Below, piece by piece: positions 10,581-22,186 of a DNA stretch of 64,000 bases. This DNA comes from Camellia lanceoleosa (taxonomy: Eukaryota > Streptophyta > Magnoliopsida > Ericales > Theaceae), in the NCBI GenBank assembly GCA_025200525.1, contig CM045770.1:130414200-130478199 (forward strand), in the 5' to 3' direction. The notes beneath the pieces are model-generated. The model had not been told where the DNA came from. It ran no database searches and was given only the letters and a program-made list of their open reading frames with translations. Within the stretch, counting starts at the first letter, position 1; each line of letters opens with the position of its first letter. A program made the position numbers and the translations under genes.

Positions 10581-12410
10581 TTTGTGCATACAAGTAGAGA
10601 TATGCATAAAAGTAGAGATACACCTCTCCTTTGCCTAGACATCCTTGATCAAACTTGACCACCATTGGGCTGAGATTCCTTGGGACCTTTTTTGAGCTCT
10701 AGAAGGTGTTCTTGGCTTGATTTATTGCTTCAATTGTGTATTGGCTTCAAGAGGTATAACTCTCTCCCTTTAAGCTTGTTTTGCATACTTGCTTTGCCAT
10801 CTTTTTCAACTACTTTGGGGCTGTTTTTGGGGTAGTTTTAAACTTAGAAAACGTCTGTTTCTGTGGCCTAAAAGTGATGGTTTGAGCCCCTTGTGAGTTT
10901 GGGGTGGTCCACCCTTCTTGCTCCTTTGCTTGTAAAGCTTTTTGTGCTATTTTTCATCACTTTCAAATCAAACTTTTTGGGCCTTTTGACCACTAAATCT
11001 CAAAGATTTTTTAGTGATAAAAACCATGTTTTGAAGTCCAAAATTAGAGGGGTTAGCCTCCCCTCCTTGTGTCTAGCTTTCATGCCTAGTTAGCTTCATA
11101 TGTTAGCATGTTTTTGTAGCTTAACTTAGCTTATTTTCAGCATGTTTTAGCTACTGATTTGGCATGTTTAAGTTTTGTTTTGAGCTGGTTTGATAACCTA
11201 AGCTTTGATTTGTATACTTGTAGTGCAATGGTGCTATTGTTTTGGCCTCTAAGTCTAGCCATTCTTAGCTTATTTCAAGCATGTTTCAGAACTCCATTTA
11301 GGTTGTTTTAGGACTGTTTTGACTTGGCTTCGTCATATGAGCCTTGTCTTGCATGGTTGTAGTGCAAATGCCTTCACTAGCTTTGTGTTTTAGGCCTTTA
11401 AACATGCTTTGCTTGAGATGATTGCATGTTGTAGCATCATTTAACACATGATTTCAATGCATATATCTTTGTCACACTCTCACATATTTCACTCTTTCAT
11501 TACTTTTGAGAGTTGTGCTTTGAGCCTTGTTTGTGAGCCAACATGTGAGCATGTTTTTCTTGCTTTCTTTGCTTCAATCTTAGCATGTTTTAGCCACTGT
11601 TTTGGCATGTTTTAACTCTGTCCAGACCTGGTTTGGTCATTTGAGCTTGATATTGCATGCCTCTAGTGAAATGCTCTTTGCTAGTTTCGATACTTTTGGC
11701 CCTTAACATGTTGTCCATGTGTTGCTTGCATGATCTTGCATTATTTAGTGTCTTTTGCATGCCATTTCAGCACTAAGAGTCTGCAACCTCCCTCATTTCT
11801 TCATTTTTCCATTTGTTTTGAGCGTGGTTAACCTTATGATTGTGTTTAAGCTTGAGATAGAGCTTGTGCTCAATGGCTTTAACCCCCTTTTGAGGGTTCC
11901 TCCTAGCCAAAGGCGTGAATTCTCTCATGTCTTAAGCCATCCTTTGGTTGACCCCTCTCTCATTAGAGGACACCCACATTGGACTTAACCGGTTAAAGGA
12001 CTAATTGGTAACGCTAAAATGTGTAAACAAAATGAATCAAGTAAAACATGACCAAGATAAGCACATTGTGTCGTATTGCATGTGTTTGGATCGGACGTTA
12101 ATCCAAACACAAGAAATGTGCGACGTTTCATACTCAAAGTGATGAAACGTGTCACGTTTCTTGATCGCCGTCACCCTTGATAATGCATGATAGGGTGGTG
12201 GCCATTTGAGTCTTATGTGTAAATTCACTAAGCTTGTACAAGCTTGGTTCTTTGGCCATCATGCATTGAGATGCTTGGTTGATGGCTTAAGAGCCGAGTG
12301 TCGCACTCTTTTGAGCTTGACAAATGAGAAGGAGGGTGGTAGTACACACAATCCTTGAAAAATGCATTGTTTTGCCTCTGTTGCAGCAAAAACAGAATTT
12401 TGGAAAAGCA

Positions 12411-12509
12411 AGTGGCTGACGGCCACTTGAGGTAGCCGACCGGCCATTAAACTAGCTGACCAGCCGGTGTTTGTGGCCGACAGCCACCTTTTGTGGCCGA
12501 CCGGCCACC
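12411..12509 (+). promoter_or_regulatory. GGCCGACCGGCCAC dyad cluster, inner LTR site
   Basis: This is the 3' LTR counterpart of 342-419. It contains a perfect dyad GTGGCCGACCGGCCAC at 12493-12508 and several partial copies. It lies about 1.9 kb downstream of the predicted TATA box, hence inside the transcribed part. Confidence 0.55.
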
Positions 12510-14060
12510 AGTGAGTTTTTGTGCAAAAGTGTTCGTGTTTTGGAGCTGTGGCAGTCTGGAAGTTGGTTCAATATTCAGAGATTAAATGAGTGCAAACTGA
12601 GGCAACCGATGGCAAGGCGATGGATTTTCGAGGGTAAGCTAACTGAGCATGCATGCATCCTTCGTCCCTGAGGCAATTTAAATGCTTTATTAGTTAGTTG
12701 TAGCTAATTAGTACTAGTGTTGTAACTATTTAATTATCTTCGATAGTTAATTAGTTTAATTGCTTTAATTAGCTTAGCATAGCTAGTGATTCAATTGTGT
12801 TGTAATTAATTAGCAAGAACAATTAATTAGTTGTGTTGTAATAGCTTAGATTCATTAGCGTAGCTAGTTGGCTTATTCGTTCAGACCCTCCTTCGTGAGG
12901 GCATGATGTTGTAATAAGCGTACGTGTGTGTGTGTGCATGTCTTCCAACCTCGCGTCTTTATCCCTTTTATTTAATCGCTTTCGATGGTTAGATTAAGGA
13001 TCATATTTCAATTAGCATACCTTATGCTTGCATGCGTGCATCATTCATTTGTCTTGCGTGCATCGAGGTTTGGTGCATCATTCAAACTGCATTGCAATTT
13101 CAATACACTTATTTGAATACGTGTTTCAAAACATGTTATCAAATTATATCAAATGCCATATTAGTAGCTGAGCCTATTAATTTCATATTGCATGTATTGC
13201 ATTAGGCATCTTAAACATAGTTATGATCATGTATTGTTTCTAACTAGTTTTTGTTTTGACTTGGAGTACTCTGTAAGTTTTATGCTTTAGCATGCTTGCA
13301 TGAGTGTGATTGCCATATTACCTTGTTTCACATGCTTGCCATGAGGCTATGTGCTTAAATGCTAAACTGCTTGAGTGCTTGTAGATGAAGGTTTTGTTGC
13401 CTGAATTGGGAAAATTCATCGATTGTGAGTTTTAAGCCCACTTTGCGAAGTGGCAAATCATATTTTAAAGAACATCTTGTGAGATGGAAAATCCGCGCTT
13501 TAGCCCACTTGAGGGTGGCATTTTCAAACCATTTTCGAAAACGAACCTGAGTTGATTCATTCAAAGTGATTCGTTCAACCTGAGGTGATTTAGTCTATAC
13601 TTGTATGCTGTGCGTCACATAGTAAAGTTAGCTAATAATCAGATAAGAACACATGAGGTTTATAAAACAACATATCATGTTTAGTAGAGGCCAATCTTTG
13701 ATCGGGTGAGCGAGGGTGCTCATTTCAGAACCTCCCCCTCTCATACCCAAGTTCCTGAGCTGAGGCAACTTTGGTGATGACGGACACGTGGCCTTTGGCA
13801 CGAGTCAGGGTTTTCTAAATTTCTCAAAAATAAAATATTTAGATGACGACTCTATAATCTGGCAAAGCAGTCCAATTTTGGCATTATTTAATTCAAAATC
13901 AATTTTCCAAAATGATTTTTCGGATTGGACTCTTTGGTGTTTATTATTAGTCTCACATTGCACTTTGTGAGATTAGATTCAAAACCGTGACAAGAGTCCG
14001 AACTGTTGGAGACTAATTCGATGCTCTTCGAAAAAGGGCGCGAAGAAAGTCGGGCCCACA

Positions 14061-14097
14061 CCAAGTCTTGAGGTCGGTCAAAAATTAGGTGTCTACA
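14061..14097 (-). repeat. 3' LTR of element B, first 37 bp only
   Basis: Read on the - strand it starts TGTAGACACCTAATTTTTGA and matches the start of B's 5' LTR at 37228 with about four differences. It stops abruptly at the end of A's 3' LTR. The rest of this LTR must lie left of A, outside the window. Confidence 0.8.
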
Positions 14098-14112
14098 GTT
14101 GCCTCTCTTTGA
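14098..14112 (-). other. Polypurine tract of element B
   Basis: On the - strand the sequence is TATCAAAGAGAGGCAAC immediately before the LTR start. It is the counterpart of 9465-9478 in A. Confidence 0.7.
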
Positions 14113-14734
14113 TAGAACTTGAGAGTCACAAAATGACGGAAGTGAATGTCAAAGCCCCGAGACGACCCATTTTTGACAAGGCCGAAGACTTAGACAAACA
14201 ACCAAACAAAACAAAGAATGTTGCGCCTGTAGGCTGCCTACGTATCCCTCTGCAAGGAATCAAACCAGCGTAGTTCTGGGGTAAGATGCAAATGATATGC
14301 ACAATGCAAGAACATAACTTATGATCTTGCAATAAGGCTGTAACGAAACATCTAGATGCAAGTGCTATGCAAAGAAATGCTACGAGTTCATACATAAGCA
14401 AGTAGGCATAAACCAAACCACATTTCATACAGAAAGGATGTAAGAAATTATGCAGGCTTAACTATGAATCACGCAGGAAAGGCAAAGAACAACACAACCC
14501 TCGGGCACACCCAAGGCGTGAAACAAAAATCCTAAGGCGTGGCACACGCAAGAAAAGAGACGGTGTGAACCTAGGGACACACCCCAAGATTCCGAACCAT
14601 AAAGAACAATGATAACAATTGAAACACGTCCAAATATTATATAGCCAAAACAAAGAGCGGTATAAACAACGAAATCCGTCCAGATGCTTTAACCAAATCA
14701 TCCTAATGCGTCACGCACGAGAGGGAAAAAGAAA
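14113..14734 (-). other. 3' interior end of element B, no gene
   Basis: The first 180 bases match the same part of A and D. The rest is A/C-rich on the + strand and contains only chance frames. Confidence 0.55.
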
Positions 14735-15190
14735 CGATGCAAGCACCGGATGGTGGTATAAACATCGGAACAGGTCCCATTGTTTTTAACCAAAGCATCC
14801 TAATGCGTCACGCACGAGAGGGAAAAGGGAACGGTGCAAGCACCGGAGGGTGGTATACGCATCGGAACATGTCCTAGTGTTTTTAACCAAAGCAAAGTGG
14901 TATAAGCATCGAAACACATTCCAAACACTTGTAACCGGGAGGTGGTATAAACATCGGAGCACGTCCCAATGTTTCTAACCAACAGGAAGCGACGTAAACA
15001 CCGGGCGTACCCGAATGTTTCTAACAGAAACAAGGTGTGGTGTAAACACCGGGTGTACCCGAATGTTTCTAACCAAAAAGAAGGTGTGGTGTAAACACCC
15101 GGCGTGCCCGAATGTTTCTAACCAACAAGGAGGCAGTGGTGTAAACACTGGGCATACCCGAATGTTTCTAACCAACACAAGGTTCAAAGG
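14735..15190 (-). repeat. 46-bp tandem repeats, inverted relative to A and D
   Basis: The best copies are at 14940-15185, with the + strand word GTGTAAACACCGGGCGTACCC followed by GAATGTTTCTAACCAA repeated five times. More divergent copies with 'ggtataaacatcgga' occur at 14750-14950. The frames across it encode only the repeat. Confidence 0.75.
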
Positions 15191-15319
15191 AACGGGAATG
15201 ATCTTATCTGGAGTTCCTCTAAATGAACTGTACATACAATATCGTCTGATTGCACCAACTTTGAATGAACCGTACATACAATATCGTGTCTGAATAAGAA
15301 AGAAACTTAACAAGCATAA

Positions 15320-15770
15320 TACAATAAGAGTGCATGTTCTATGCAAGGCGAATAATCGCGACACAATGTTAGAGGCATGTTTTATGCACAACATGCAAGA
15401 AACAAAGGAGAAGAGGTATGTTTTATGCACAACATGCAAGAAACAAAGCAGAAGCATATTCTACGCAACGAAAAAAAGGAGCATGTTCTATGCAATATCA
15501 AAATGCATGTTCAATGCAACAATAGCAAACGCATGATCGATGTAACAGGTACAAACATTTTCTAGGCGAATGTATGGGCATAAACAATGCAATACAATGC
15601 AACGCGCATATTCTATGCAATCATGAGAGCATGTGTAATGCAATACAACGCGACACGCATATTCTATGCAGAATAATAACGATGCATATTCAACGCAACA
15701 CCAATAGCATGTTCGATGCAAAACACTGAATAAAGAAAAGCACGTCCTATGCCACGATAAGAATGTGCAT
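15320..15770 (-). repeat. Dispersed TTCTATGCA / TGCATAGAA repeats
   Basis: A dozen or more copies of CATGTTCTATGCAA-like words are spaced 20-50 bases apart. The - strand reads TTGCATAGAACATG, the same word as at 57205-57480 in D. In both elements the array lies between the antisense gene asB and the 46-bp repeats. Confidence 0.65.
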
Positions 15771-16001
15771 TAATAAAACCGATTCAGCTGCAACCTCCCC
15801 GATTTACCTCTCGAAGGGGTTACGATATATTTCAAAAGGATACACCTCGTTCGTGTCGGCCAATGATGAGTCATACATCGAAGGCATGGTTTGAAACTTC
15901 AGCAGAGATACTTTAAGCCGAAAAGTGAACTTTTCTTACACTTTCTCAAGAGACAAGGACACAAAACAGCATAGAAACACACAAGGAGCACACTGGAAGC
16001 A

Positions 16002-16070
16002 CGTCGGCCACCCTGAAGCAGTGTCGGCCACCTGAGGATGTTGTCGGCCACAAAAAGTGGCCGATTGGCC
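16002..16070 (+). promoter_or_regulatory. GTCGGCCAC cluster upstream of asB (element B)
   Basis: Three GTCGGCCAC words and one AGTGGCCGATTGGCC word occur in 70 bp, about 415 bp before the position of the asB start codon. The same motif family forms the LTR clusters and lies before asA and before asB in D (56880-56970). Confidence 0.55.
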
Positions 16071-16484
16071 AGTTTATGCAAAACCCAGCTATTTTGGTCA
16101 TTTTGCATGAGATCTTTAAGTATACCTTTCCATACCACATTTCCTCACACCACCATTGCCGAAATTGCTTCCTCTCTTAACCTAGACACTTTTTCCTCCT
16201 AGATCCGTGCTTTATACGCATTTTCCAATGCCCAACGCGAAGTTGATTCACTAAAACATCTTGATTTCCTCCGTTTTGAACTGATTAAAATTTGTTTTCG
16301 GAGTTTTTTTCTCCATTTTTGCCACTTGAGGTTTCTTTTCCTTGAGTTTATCTTGAGTTTGACGCCTTTTCCCGAGTTTTGACTTCTTCTCTCGTTTTCT
16401 CTCTCATATAGTTGACTTTTGTTGACTTTTGGCATTTTCCACCCACTTTGCTCATTTTCGCCTACTCTCTCACCTTCTTTCTAG

Positions 16485-19483
16485 ATAGCAGACGACAATC
16501 CTCATGGCGGAGGTTCTCCAAGGATGGAGGACGATCCCGAGCATATCCCGTTGCCACCCCGGGTTCGACCCTTCAACTCGGAGAGATACCACCCAAGGTA
16601 TATGTACTACCAGTCCGTCGTTTCAATAGATTCGCACGAGGCGCACCCGATGATCTTTTGCTATGAGAGCCAGAGTCTCACTTATCCTACGATGCCTCTG
16701 ATGTACGCACTATTTCCTCACATTTTCCACAATGTACTTTGCATTTCCTGTATAGCTCGTATTTTTGCACTATCTGCTCATCCCAAACATATTCATGCAA
16801 TATATTCCTTACACTGCCTTTCATTTGCTCACTCTGATCATATTCACGCATTGTATTTCTTACACTGCCTTTTGTCTGCTCACTTTGATCATATTCATGC
16901 ATTGCATTTCTTACACTGCCTTTTGTCTACTCATTCTGATCACAGGTGGACTCTCGTTTTACTAGAGGGTACAAAGCCACATCCGCGAGGGAGTGGTACA
17001 TAGAGCTCCCTGATGTTGTCCGCCACATCATTGATGAGGATGGATTTAGCCTATTCTGCATAGGGCTGTTGCACCTCATGGCAAGCAGATTCTTACTGGG
17101 AGCGCTGGCAGAGAGATGGTGGGACACCACCAACTCTTTCCATTTCTCTACCACGGGTCACATGACGATGACCCCATATGATTTCGCTATGCTTACGGGC
17201 ATCAAGGTAGGAGGCTGGCCGATCCCATATGACACTAACATGGGCGAGTGAGAGGCCGCCTGGATATATCTGCTGGGGACGTGCCCACCTCTCTTCCGAT
17301 CAGGGACAGTTCGGTATACATGGTTCGCAGATCACTGCAGAGGGACAGCACCAGAGACCATAGAGGAGATCAAGCAGCATGCCTGAGGATTCCTAATGTT
17401 CCTCTTTGGCACTGCTTTATTCCCCGACAGGGCAAATACAGTTGGGCTATATCTTCTGAGTGCTTTGGTGGACTTGTCCTAGGTCTGGCACTATGATTGG
17501 GGCAGCATTGGCCTTGCTACCCTGTACTGGTATCTGAGCTCGACATCCCGCAGGAGTGGGAACAGGGTTGGCGGCTATTGGAGAGCCTAGGAGGTATGCT
17601 TTACTTTTCTGCTTTACATTTTCTACTGTGCTTTTTACTTTGCACTTTCTGTACATTGCACATACACAATCTGCTTTCTGCTTTACATTCTCTGTACACT
17701 GCACACACTGTACACTACATTTACACACAATCTGCTTTCTACATGACATACATTTTCTGTATATTGTACCACACACCTTACTTTCTACATTTTCTCTGTA
17801 TTCTACATTCTCTGCATTATGCCTTTCTAGACATTACACACATACCACGCTTTTCGCATTATCTGTGTTTATCTGTTGTATACTCACTGTCGCCCTTTTG
17901 CCTTTTGTAGCTGTGGGTATACGGCTATTTCCCGATCCTTGCCCCAGAGCTTGAGGTCGAGATGCCTCCTGTCATGCCATATTCTCACTGGTACGACGGG
18001 AGGTGTCAGCCGAGGACCCGAGAGTCCCTCTCATTTTTTTGCCAGTATTTTGACACAGTGAGGGTAGCAGAGGTAACCCGAAACTCACAATTCTTTCTAC
18101 TTTCAGCTCAAATTCATATTGCATATCTATTGGCAACTAATCAATCTATGTACTTGCCGTCTACAGATCATGTGGCAGCCCTAGGCGACGTTGCCAGAGG
18201 ATGTCAGATTTCAATTCGCCAGTGCTTGGGGCGCTTCCCGCTATTAGCTAGTGCTTGAGGGACCAGTAGGCTGAGCTTGGTCCCTAAGCGAGCGCTTCCT
18301 GTGCCAGAGGTTAGGTATGCCATTACAGACAGTTCCGATACCACCTCTGGCATCCATGCAAGCCACAAAGAGTCTTTTCCCTCAGGAGCTTATTGACTTT
18401 ATGCGAGGTGTGGACGCGGACTTTTTCCTTGAGGATGGGGACTATACGACTTACATCCAGACGCACCTCATGCCTCCCTTAACAGGTATTCGTGCTCAGA
18501 CAGGGAGGGCAACTGATGCCCTTTCAACGAGCAAGACCCAAGCAGCAGCAGGTACCCCTTCGACGAGCAGGGCCTAAGCGTAAAGGGGCAAGGCTAGGGA
18601 TATACCCCCCGCTAGGCAAAGTTTTGGATGGCCAGAGCCTCCAACCGGGCTAACAGGTTGGCAGTAGTCTAGAGAGCCTTATCATATTCCGATTGAGCCT
18701 CCATTGCCTGGTCACCGATATGTCAGGACACCCGATTCACCTTTGGTATGGACTACAGCTTTCATTTTTTCCGTTCTTACTCAAATACTTTCATTTCAGA
18801 TACTGATCATTCCAACTTGCATTTGCAACCCTCCACAGGATACGTCGAGGGGTTACTTGAGATGCTGGCCTTATTCGAGGGCATGATCTTGAGGAGAGAG
18901 GTGATACTTGGCTACCACGGTATTCAGGTAATTTTTCAATTTTCTTGCATTTCGGTCATCATATTTCTGCTGATATACTAAAACTGACATCTTAACTGAC
19001 CATTTCCCCACACTGCACTGATACACTGCATGCATAGATCACACTTGGCACGTTGCATTTACCCACTATATTTGAATTTTACGTGTACCCATTCTGCACA
19101 TGATACTTGCATTTGATACACATACTGTGGCTGACACATTCAAACTACCTTTTCAGGTCCCACCTCTACCGACAGGACCAGTGGCAACAGAAGCAGGACC
19201 ATCAACACACCCTCCAACAGCAGGGAGAAAGAGAAAGACTCCGGTAAGCGGCCGAGGGAGACGTCGGGAGCCCATCATGCACGATGACGACAAGGCCAGT
19301 GAGATTGAGGAGGTTGTAGATCAACATAACTAGTCGTCCGAGAGCAGAGATGATGACGTTGGTTTAGGTTCTGAGAGTAAGGATACTGATGCTGAGGAGG
19401 GCTCCAAGGAGGGGAACGGAGGCAGCTCCAATTTAGGCTCCGACTCATATTCAGACAGTAGCACCGATAGAACAGTACTGTAG
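16485..19483 (+). pseudogene. asB: antisense spliced gene for a plant mobile domain (PMD) protein, decayed
   Basis: By eye there are six exons: 16485-16702, 16946-17593, 17911-18072, 18167-18745, 18839-18927 and 19157-19483, with GT...AG introns of about 243, 317, 94, 93 and 229 bp. Exon 2 carries the PMD core (REWYIELP, LAERWWDTTNSFHF, MTMTPYDFAMLTGI), exon 3 has LWVYGYFPILAPE. The last exon has a basic AGRKRKTPVSGRGRRREP stretch, a possible nuclear signal, then an acidic Ser-rich tail. PMD proteins include the nuclear MAIN/MAIL family and many transposon-borne copies. The gene runs opposite to gag-pol. Damage: start ATG reads ATA (16485), TGG to TGA in exon 2 near 17250, and further TGA/TAG codons. 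Copies lie in C (cut by D) and D. Splice sites in the exon 4-5 region are least certain. Confidence 0.7.
16760..16945 (+). repeat. About 48-bp tandem repeats inside intron 1 of asB
   Basis: Three to four copies of a unit ending 'ttacactgccttttgtctgctcac' with 'gatcatattcatgca' expand the intron to 243 bp. The D copy has a 143-bp intron at the same place. Confidence 0.65.
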
Positions 19484-20032
19484 AGTCCACTCTGCCAAGG
19501 AAGAGAATGAAGAGGGCCTCTAGAGTTTGAGATAGTTGGCGCTGATTCTCTGTATTGTTGCTTAGTTTCTTTTATCAGTAGTGTTAGTACTTTGTACAGC
19601 TTTAGATAGTTTTATTTTGTGAAAACTTGTTCTCTTTGTAAAAAGAAACCATGATAGGGATGAAAACAGTTTTTGATGAAAAAGTGTTGTATTTTATATT
19701 CTAAGCATCGCATTACACCACATCGTATAAAAAAATAGGATTGATGGGATTTGAACTTTGTGAAATGTATTGGCATTCACTTAATCAGGTAATGAACCAA
19801 CCAACGCATAATAAGCAAAGTAAAACAACTTGGTGAACAAAGCAACAACTTGATAAACAAATACAACTTGATAAGCAATACAATAACTCGATAAACAAAT
19901 ACAACAACTCGATAAACAAAACTAACTAAAACGAGACATCGCAGTGTACAAAGAGCAGAACAAGACACCGATTCTTAGCACTCTTGACACATAGGAAGAC
20001 CAAAGGAATCTTACCGGGCAGAAACAGGGACT
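19484..20032 (+). other. Spacer between asB and asA in element B
   Basis: No gene is visible. It begins with a T-rich stretch (19530-19680) that could hold the asB polyadenylation region. Then come repeats of 'caacttgataaacaaataca' (19825-19925). The frames here are repeat-derived. Counterpart: 47277-47834 in C. Confidence 0.55.
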
Positions 20033-20103
20033 GTCGGCCACTTGGTGTTGACTATCGACCACCAAAAGTGGCTGGTCGGCTACAAAAAGTGGCCGGTTGG
20101 CCA
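20033..20103 (+). promoter_or_regulatory. GGCCGGTTGGCC cluster upstream of asA (element B)
   Basis: Four degenerate copies of the dyad motif (GTCGGCCAC, ATCGACCAC, GTGGCTGGTCGGCTAC, GTGGCCGGTTGGCCA) lie about 110 bp before the asA start position. C has a better-preserved cluster at the same place (47175-47270). Confidence 0.55.
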
Positions 20104-20214
20104 TTAATGCAGGGGATCTCCAGATTGTTGCCACCTGTCTTCCACTCAGTGCCTTATCTTCTACAAAAGTTAGGACTTCGTAGCTTCATCATTCTAGCTC
20201 TATTTTTGCCACAA

Positions 20215-21501
20215 ATTGAGCCATTCTTCGTCAAAAAACTCTCCGATTGGATTGTAACTTCGGATGGCTCGAAAAAAGTGAATTTCTGGGGTTTCGAGAT
20301 AAATGCACTATTCACACTAAGTCGTACCCCACTGTGTTTTCCATTCCTTCAAGCCGTGGCTAAATGTTGGAACCCGGTCACACATGTGTTCAACTTTGGG
20401 GGGCAAGAGATATGCCCTATAATCGAAGAATTCCAGGTTTTGATGGAATCCTGATGTGACAAGGAAATCTTACCTCAGTCTCATTTTGGTCACATCCAAG
20501 CACTAAGAAGAATGTGCAGACTCACTTTCCATGAGGCTCGATCCTTGATTAACAATAGAGAGATGGGTATTCCCAATCTCATTCATCGGTTTTCTGATGC
20601 CGGTGACCGTGGCGATCGTCTTTGGCGGAGTTTTCGGCAACATGCCCTTTGTTTATGTATGTTGGCTCATTTTCTTTTTGCTCCTAGTTTCGGAGGGTCT
20701 AGCATTCGACTCATCGAAGTGATTGAAGGTTTGAAAGAGGGCAAGAGTTGCATTGGCTTAGCAATGGCTGAGACTTTGATGGGTTTAGACGCCTTCCATC
20801 CGCGAGAGACGACCAGATTCACAGGGAGCCCACTACTCTTACAGGTAATGTTTCCCACCCTATCTCACATGTGTTCCTCATCCCCAAGACTCAGGCTCTG
20901 TTTTTCTCTCAAAACCCTTTCTCACTTTTTTTCTCTCCACATACACCTCTCTATTCTTTAATCTCTCTTTTCTTTCATTCCTCCCCAGATATGGTTCATG
21001 GACAGGTTGAAAGTAATGGACTCTTGCCCTGCATATTTAGCACACGACTATTTCTTTCACCAATGGCTAGTTGATTTCCCGAACGAGCGGTGGTGGTCCC
21101 ATTGGATGTGCAACAGGTCTGCTGTTGACATTGCTTGGTGTTGCCCCTAGTTTGATCTGCCCGAAATGAGCTACAGCATGTCTTGGCAACCCGGCATTCA
21201 GTTGATTATCTTGACACACTGTGTGTTCTACTTCTCATTTAGGTTCAGGTGTTAATTTGGTCACGACCAAATTTGCCTAGAAGAGGGGATAGAATACCCG
21301 GCTTCATACATCATCTGAGGTTCACCATTAGCCCAATACCCAGCTGCTTGGAGAACAAGAGAACTTCTAGCCCCTGCTCCCAGTTTCAATTACGCCTTGT
21401 CTAGCAAATGCATAGCTTGGCTGGAAGATGAGGCACAAGATGGACCTACTTTAGCAACTGAAGCTTCTACGAGCTCAAAGAGGGAACGCAGGAACACCTG
21501 A
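20215..21501 (+). pseudogene. asA: antisense two-exon gene, DUF7745/PMD-like protein, decayed
   Basis: Exon 1 runs 20215-20844 and exon 2 20989-21501. The intron of 144 bp (20845-20988) is clean: CAG/GTAATG donor and a pyrimidine-rich acceptor CTCCCCAG. The start is set from C, whose ATG (47065, - strand) begins MEPFLAQKLSNW; here that codon is ATT. Visible features are LSDWIVTSDG, a KCWNPVTHVFNF segment with GGQEICPIIEEFQ, then AETLMGLDAF and LLLQ/IWFMDRL at the splice. The aromatic-plus-'IEEF' pattern resembles DUF7745-type domains, distant relatives of the plant mobile domain. That is a by-eye judgement. Breaks: TGA at 20452 and TAG/TAA codons in exon 2. It is transcribed opposite to gag-pol and in tandem with asB. 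Confidence 0.6.
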
Positions 21502-22186
21502 CTCATCGATGCCCCCCAAATTTATTTCTTTGTTCTAACTTTCAAGTTTTCCTTTTGAATGTAATAAAAAGCAATTTTAATTTGTATCAAGAGTTAAAGA
21601 GCTTTGTATTGAAATCAATGAAATTGAAGTTGTGGGCACTGAAAATTTTCCTTTTGGTCTAAAAATGGTCTAAGCAGTAAAAAGATTAATTTGAACAAAA
21701 TCAACTTTTATCAAAACTTTTCAAAACCATTTTCGATAAGGATCATAACTTGACACACATGGAATCTATCCTCAAGATGTACAACCCCAAATCCAAAACA
21801 ACAGAAAGTTGCCCCTTGTCTGAATGGCACTACGCAGCACTATAACCAGCTCTCATAATGTAGACCACAACCGAACTCTTAGATATAGAAAAGAAAAAGA
21901 TGACCTGAATAATCAAATGGACACAGTTGATTTGGAAGTGTTTATGGCTGAACTTCATAATGAAGTTGCCTACGTATCCCGAAGATAAGAATCAAGCCTT
22001 ACATAGTTCGTTTCAAGTTCACTCGGGTATTAACACTATCCTTTTGCGCTCTAACTTTTGCCAATGCCGCCCTTTCTGGGTTTTCAACCTTGCGAGCTAA
22101 GTTTTTCTTCTTTCAAATTTTTTTGTGCTCTAATTTTTGCCTAGGTCGCCCTTCCGGGTTTTCGGCCTAGCGAGCTACTCAAGGAT
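21502..22186 (-). other. Spacer between asA and integrase in element B
   Basis: This holds no gene. It contains two imperfect copies of a 'cgcccttYcgggttttcRRcctWgcgagcta' block (22070-22180), also present in A, C (45110-45230) and D right after pol. The region 21550-21950 is A/T-rich and would be the downstream end of both converging transcripts. Confidence 0.6.

Larger units (their letters stand above)
1..14060 (+). mobile_element. Element A: non-autonomous Tat/Ogre-like LTR retrotransposon, 5' end outside window
   Basis: The stretch 1-1952 is repeated almost base for base at 12071-14060, so these are the two LTRs of one insertion. A primer binding site follows the first copy and a polypurine tract precedes the second. 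The interior is only about 7.5 kb. It holds two gag remnants, a collapsed pol and a remnant of the antisense gene asA, so it cannot code for its own transposition. About 2.6 kb of the 5' LTR lies left of the window, judged from the start of the 3' LTR at 9479. The element ends exactly where a 37-bp piece of element B's LTR begins, so A inserted into B. The bases after the 3' LTR (CCAAG) should be one half of the target duplication; the other half is off-window. Confidence 0.85.
9479..14060 (+). repeat. 3' LTR of element A, complete (4.58 kb)
   Basis: It starts TATAGACACCTCATTTTTGA, a one-base change from the family's TGTAGACACC, and ends GTCGGGCCCACA like the 5' copy. It contains a predicted promoter (10482), two dyad clusters (10258-10377 and 12411-12509), the paired hairpins (12082-12150) and long T/G-rich stretches with repeated 'agcatgttt' words (11100-11720). 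No coding function is recognised. LTRs longer than 4 kb are usual for Ogre-type elements. Confidence 0.9.
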
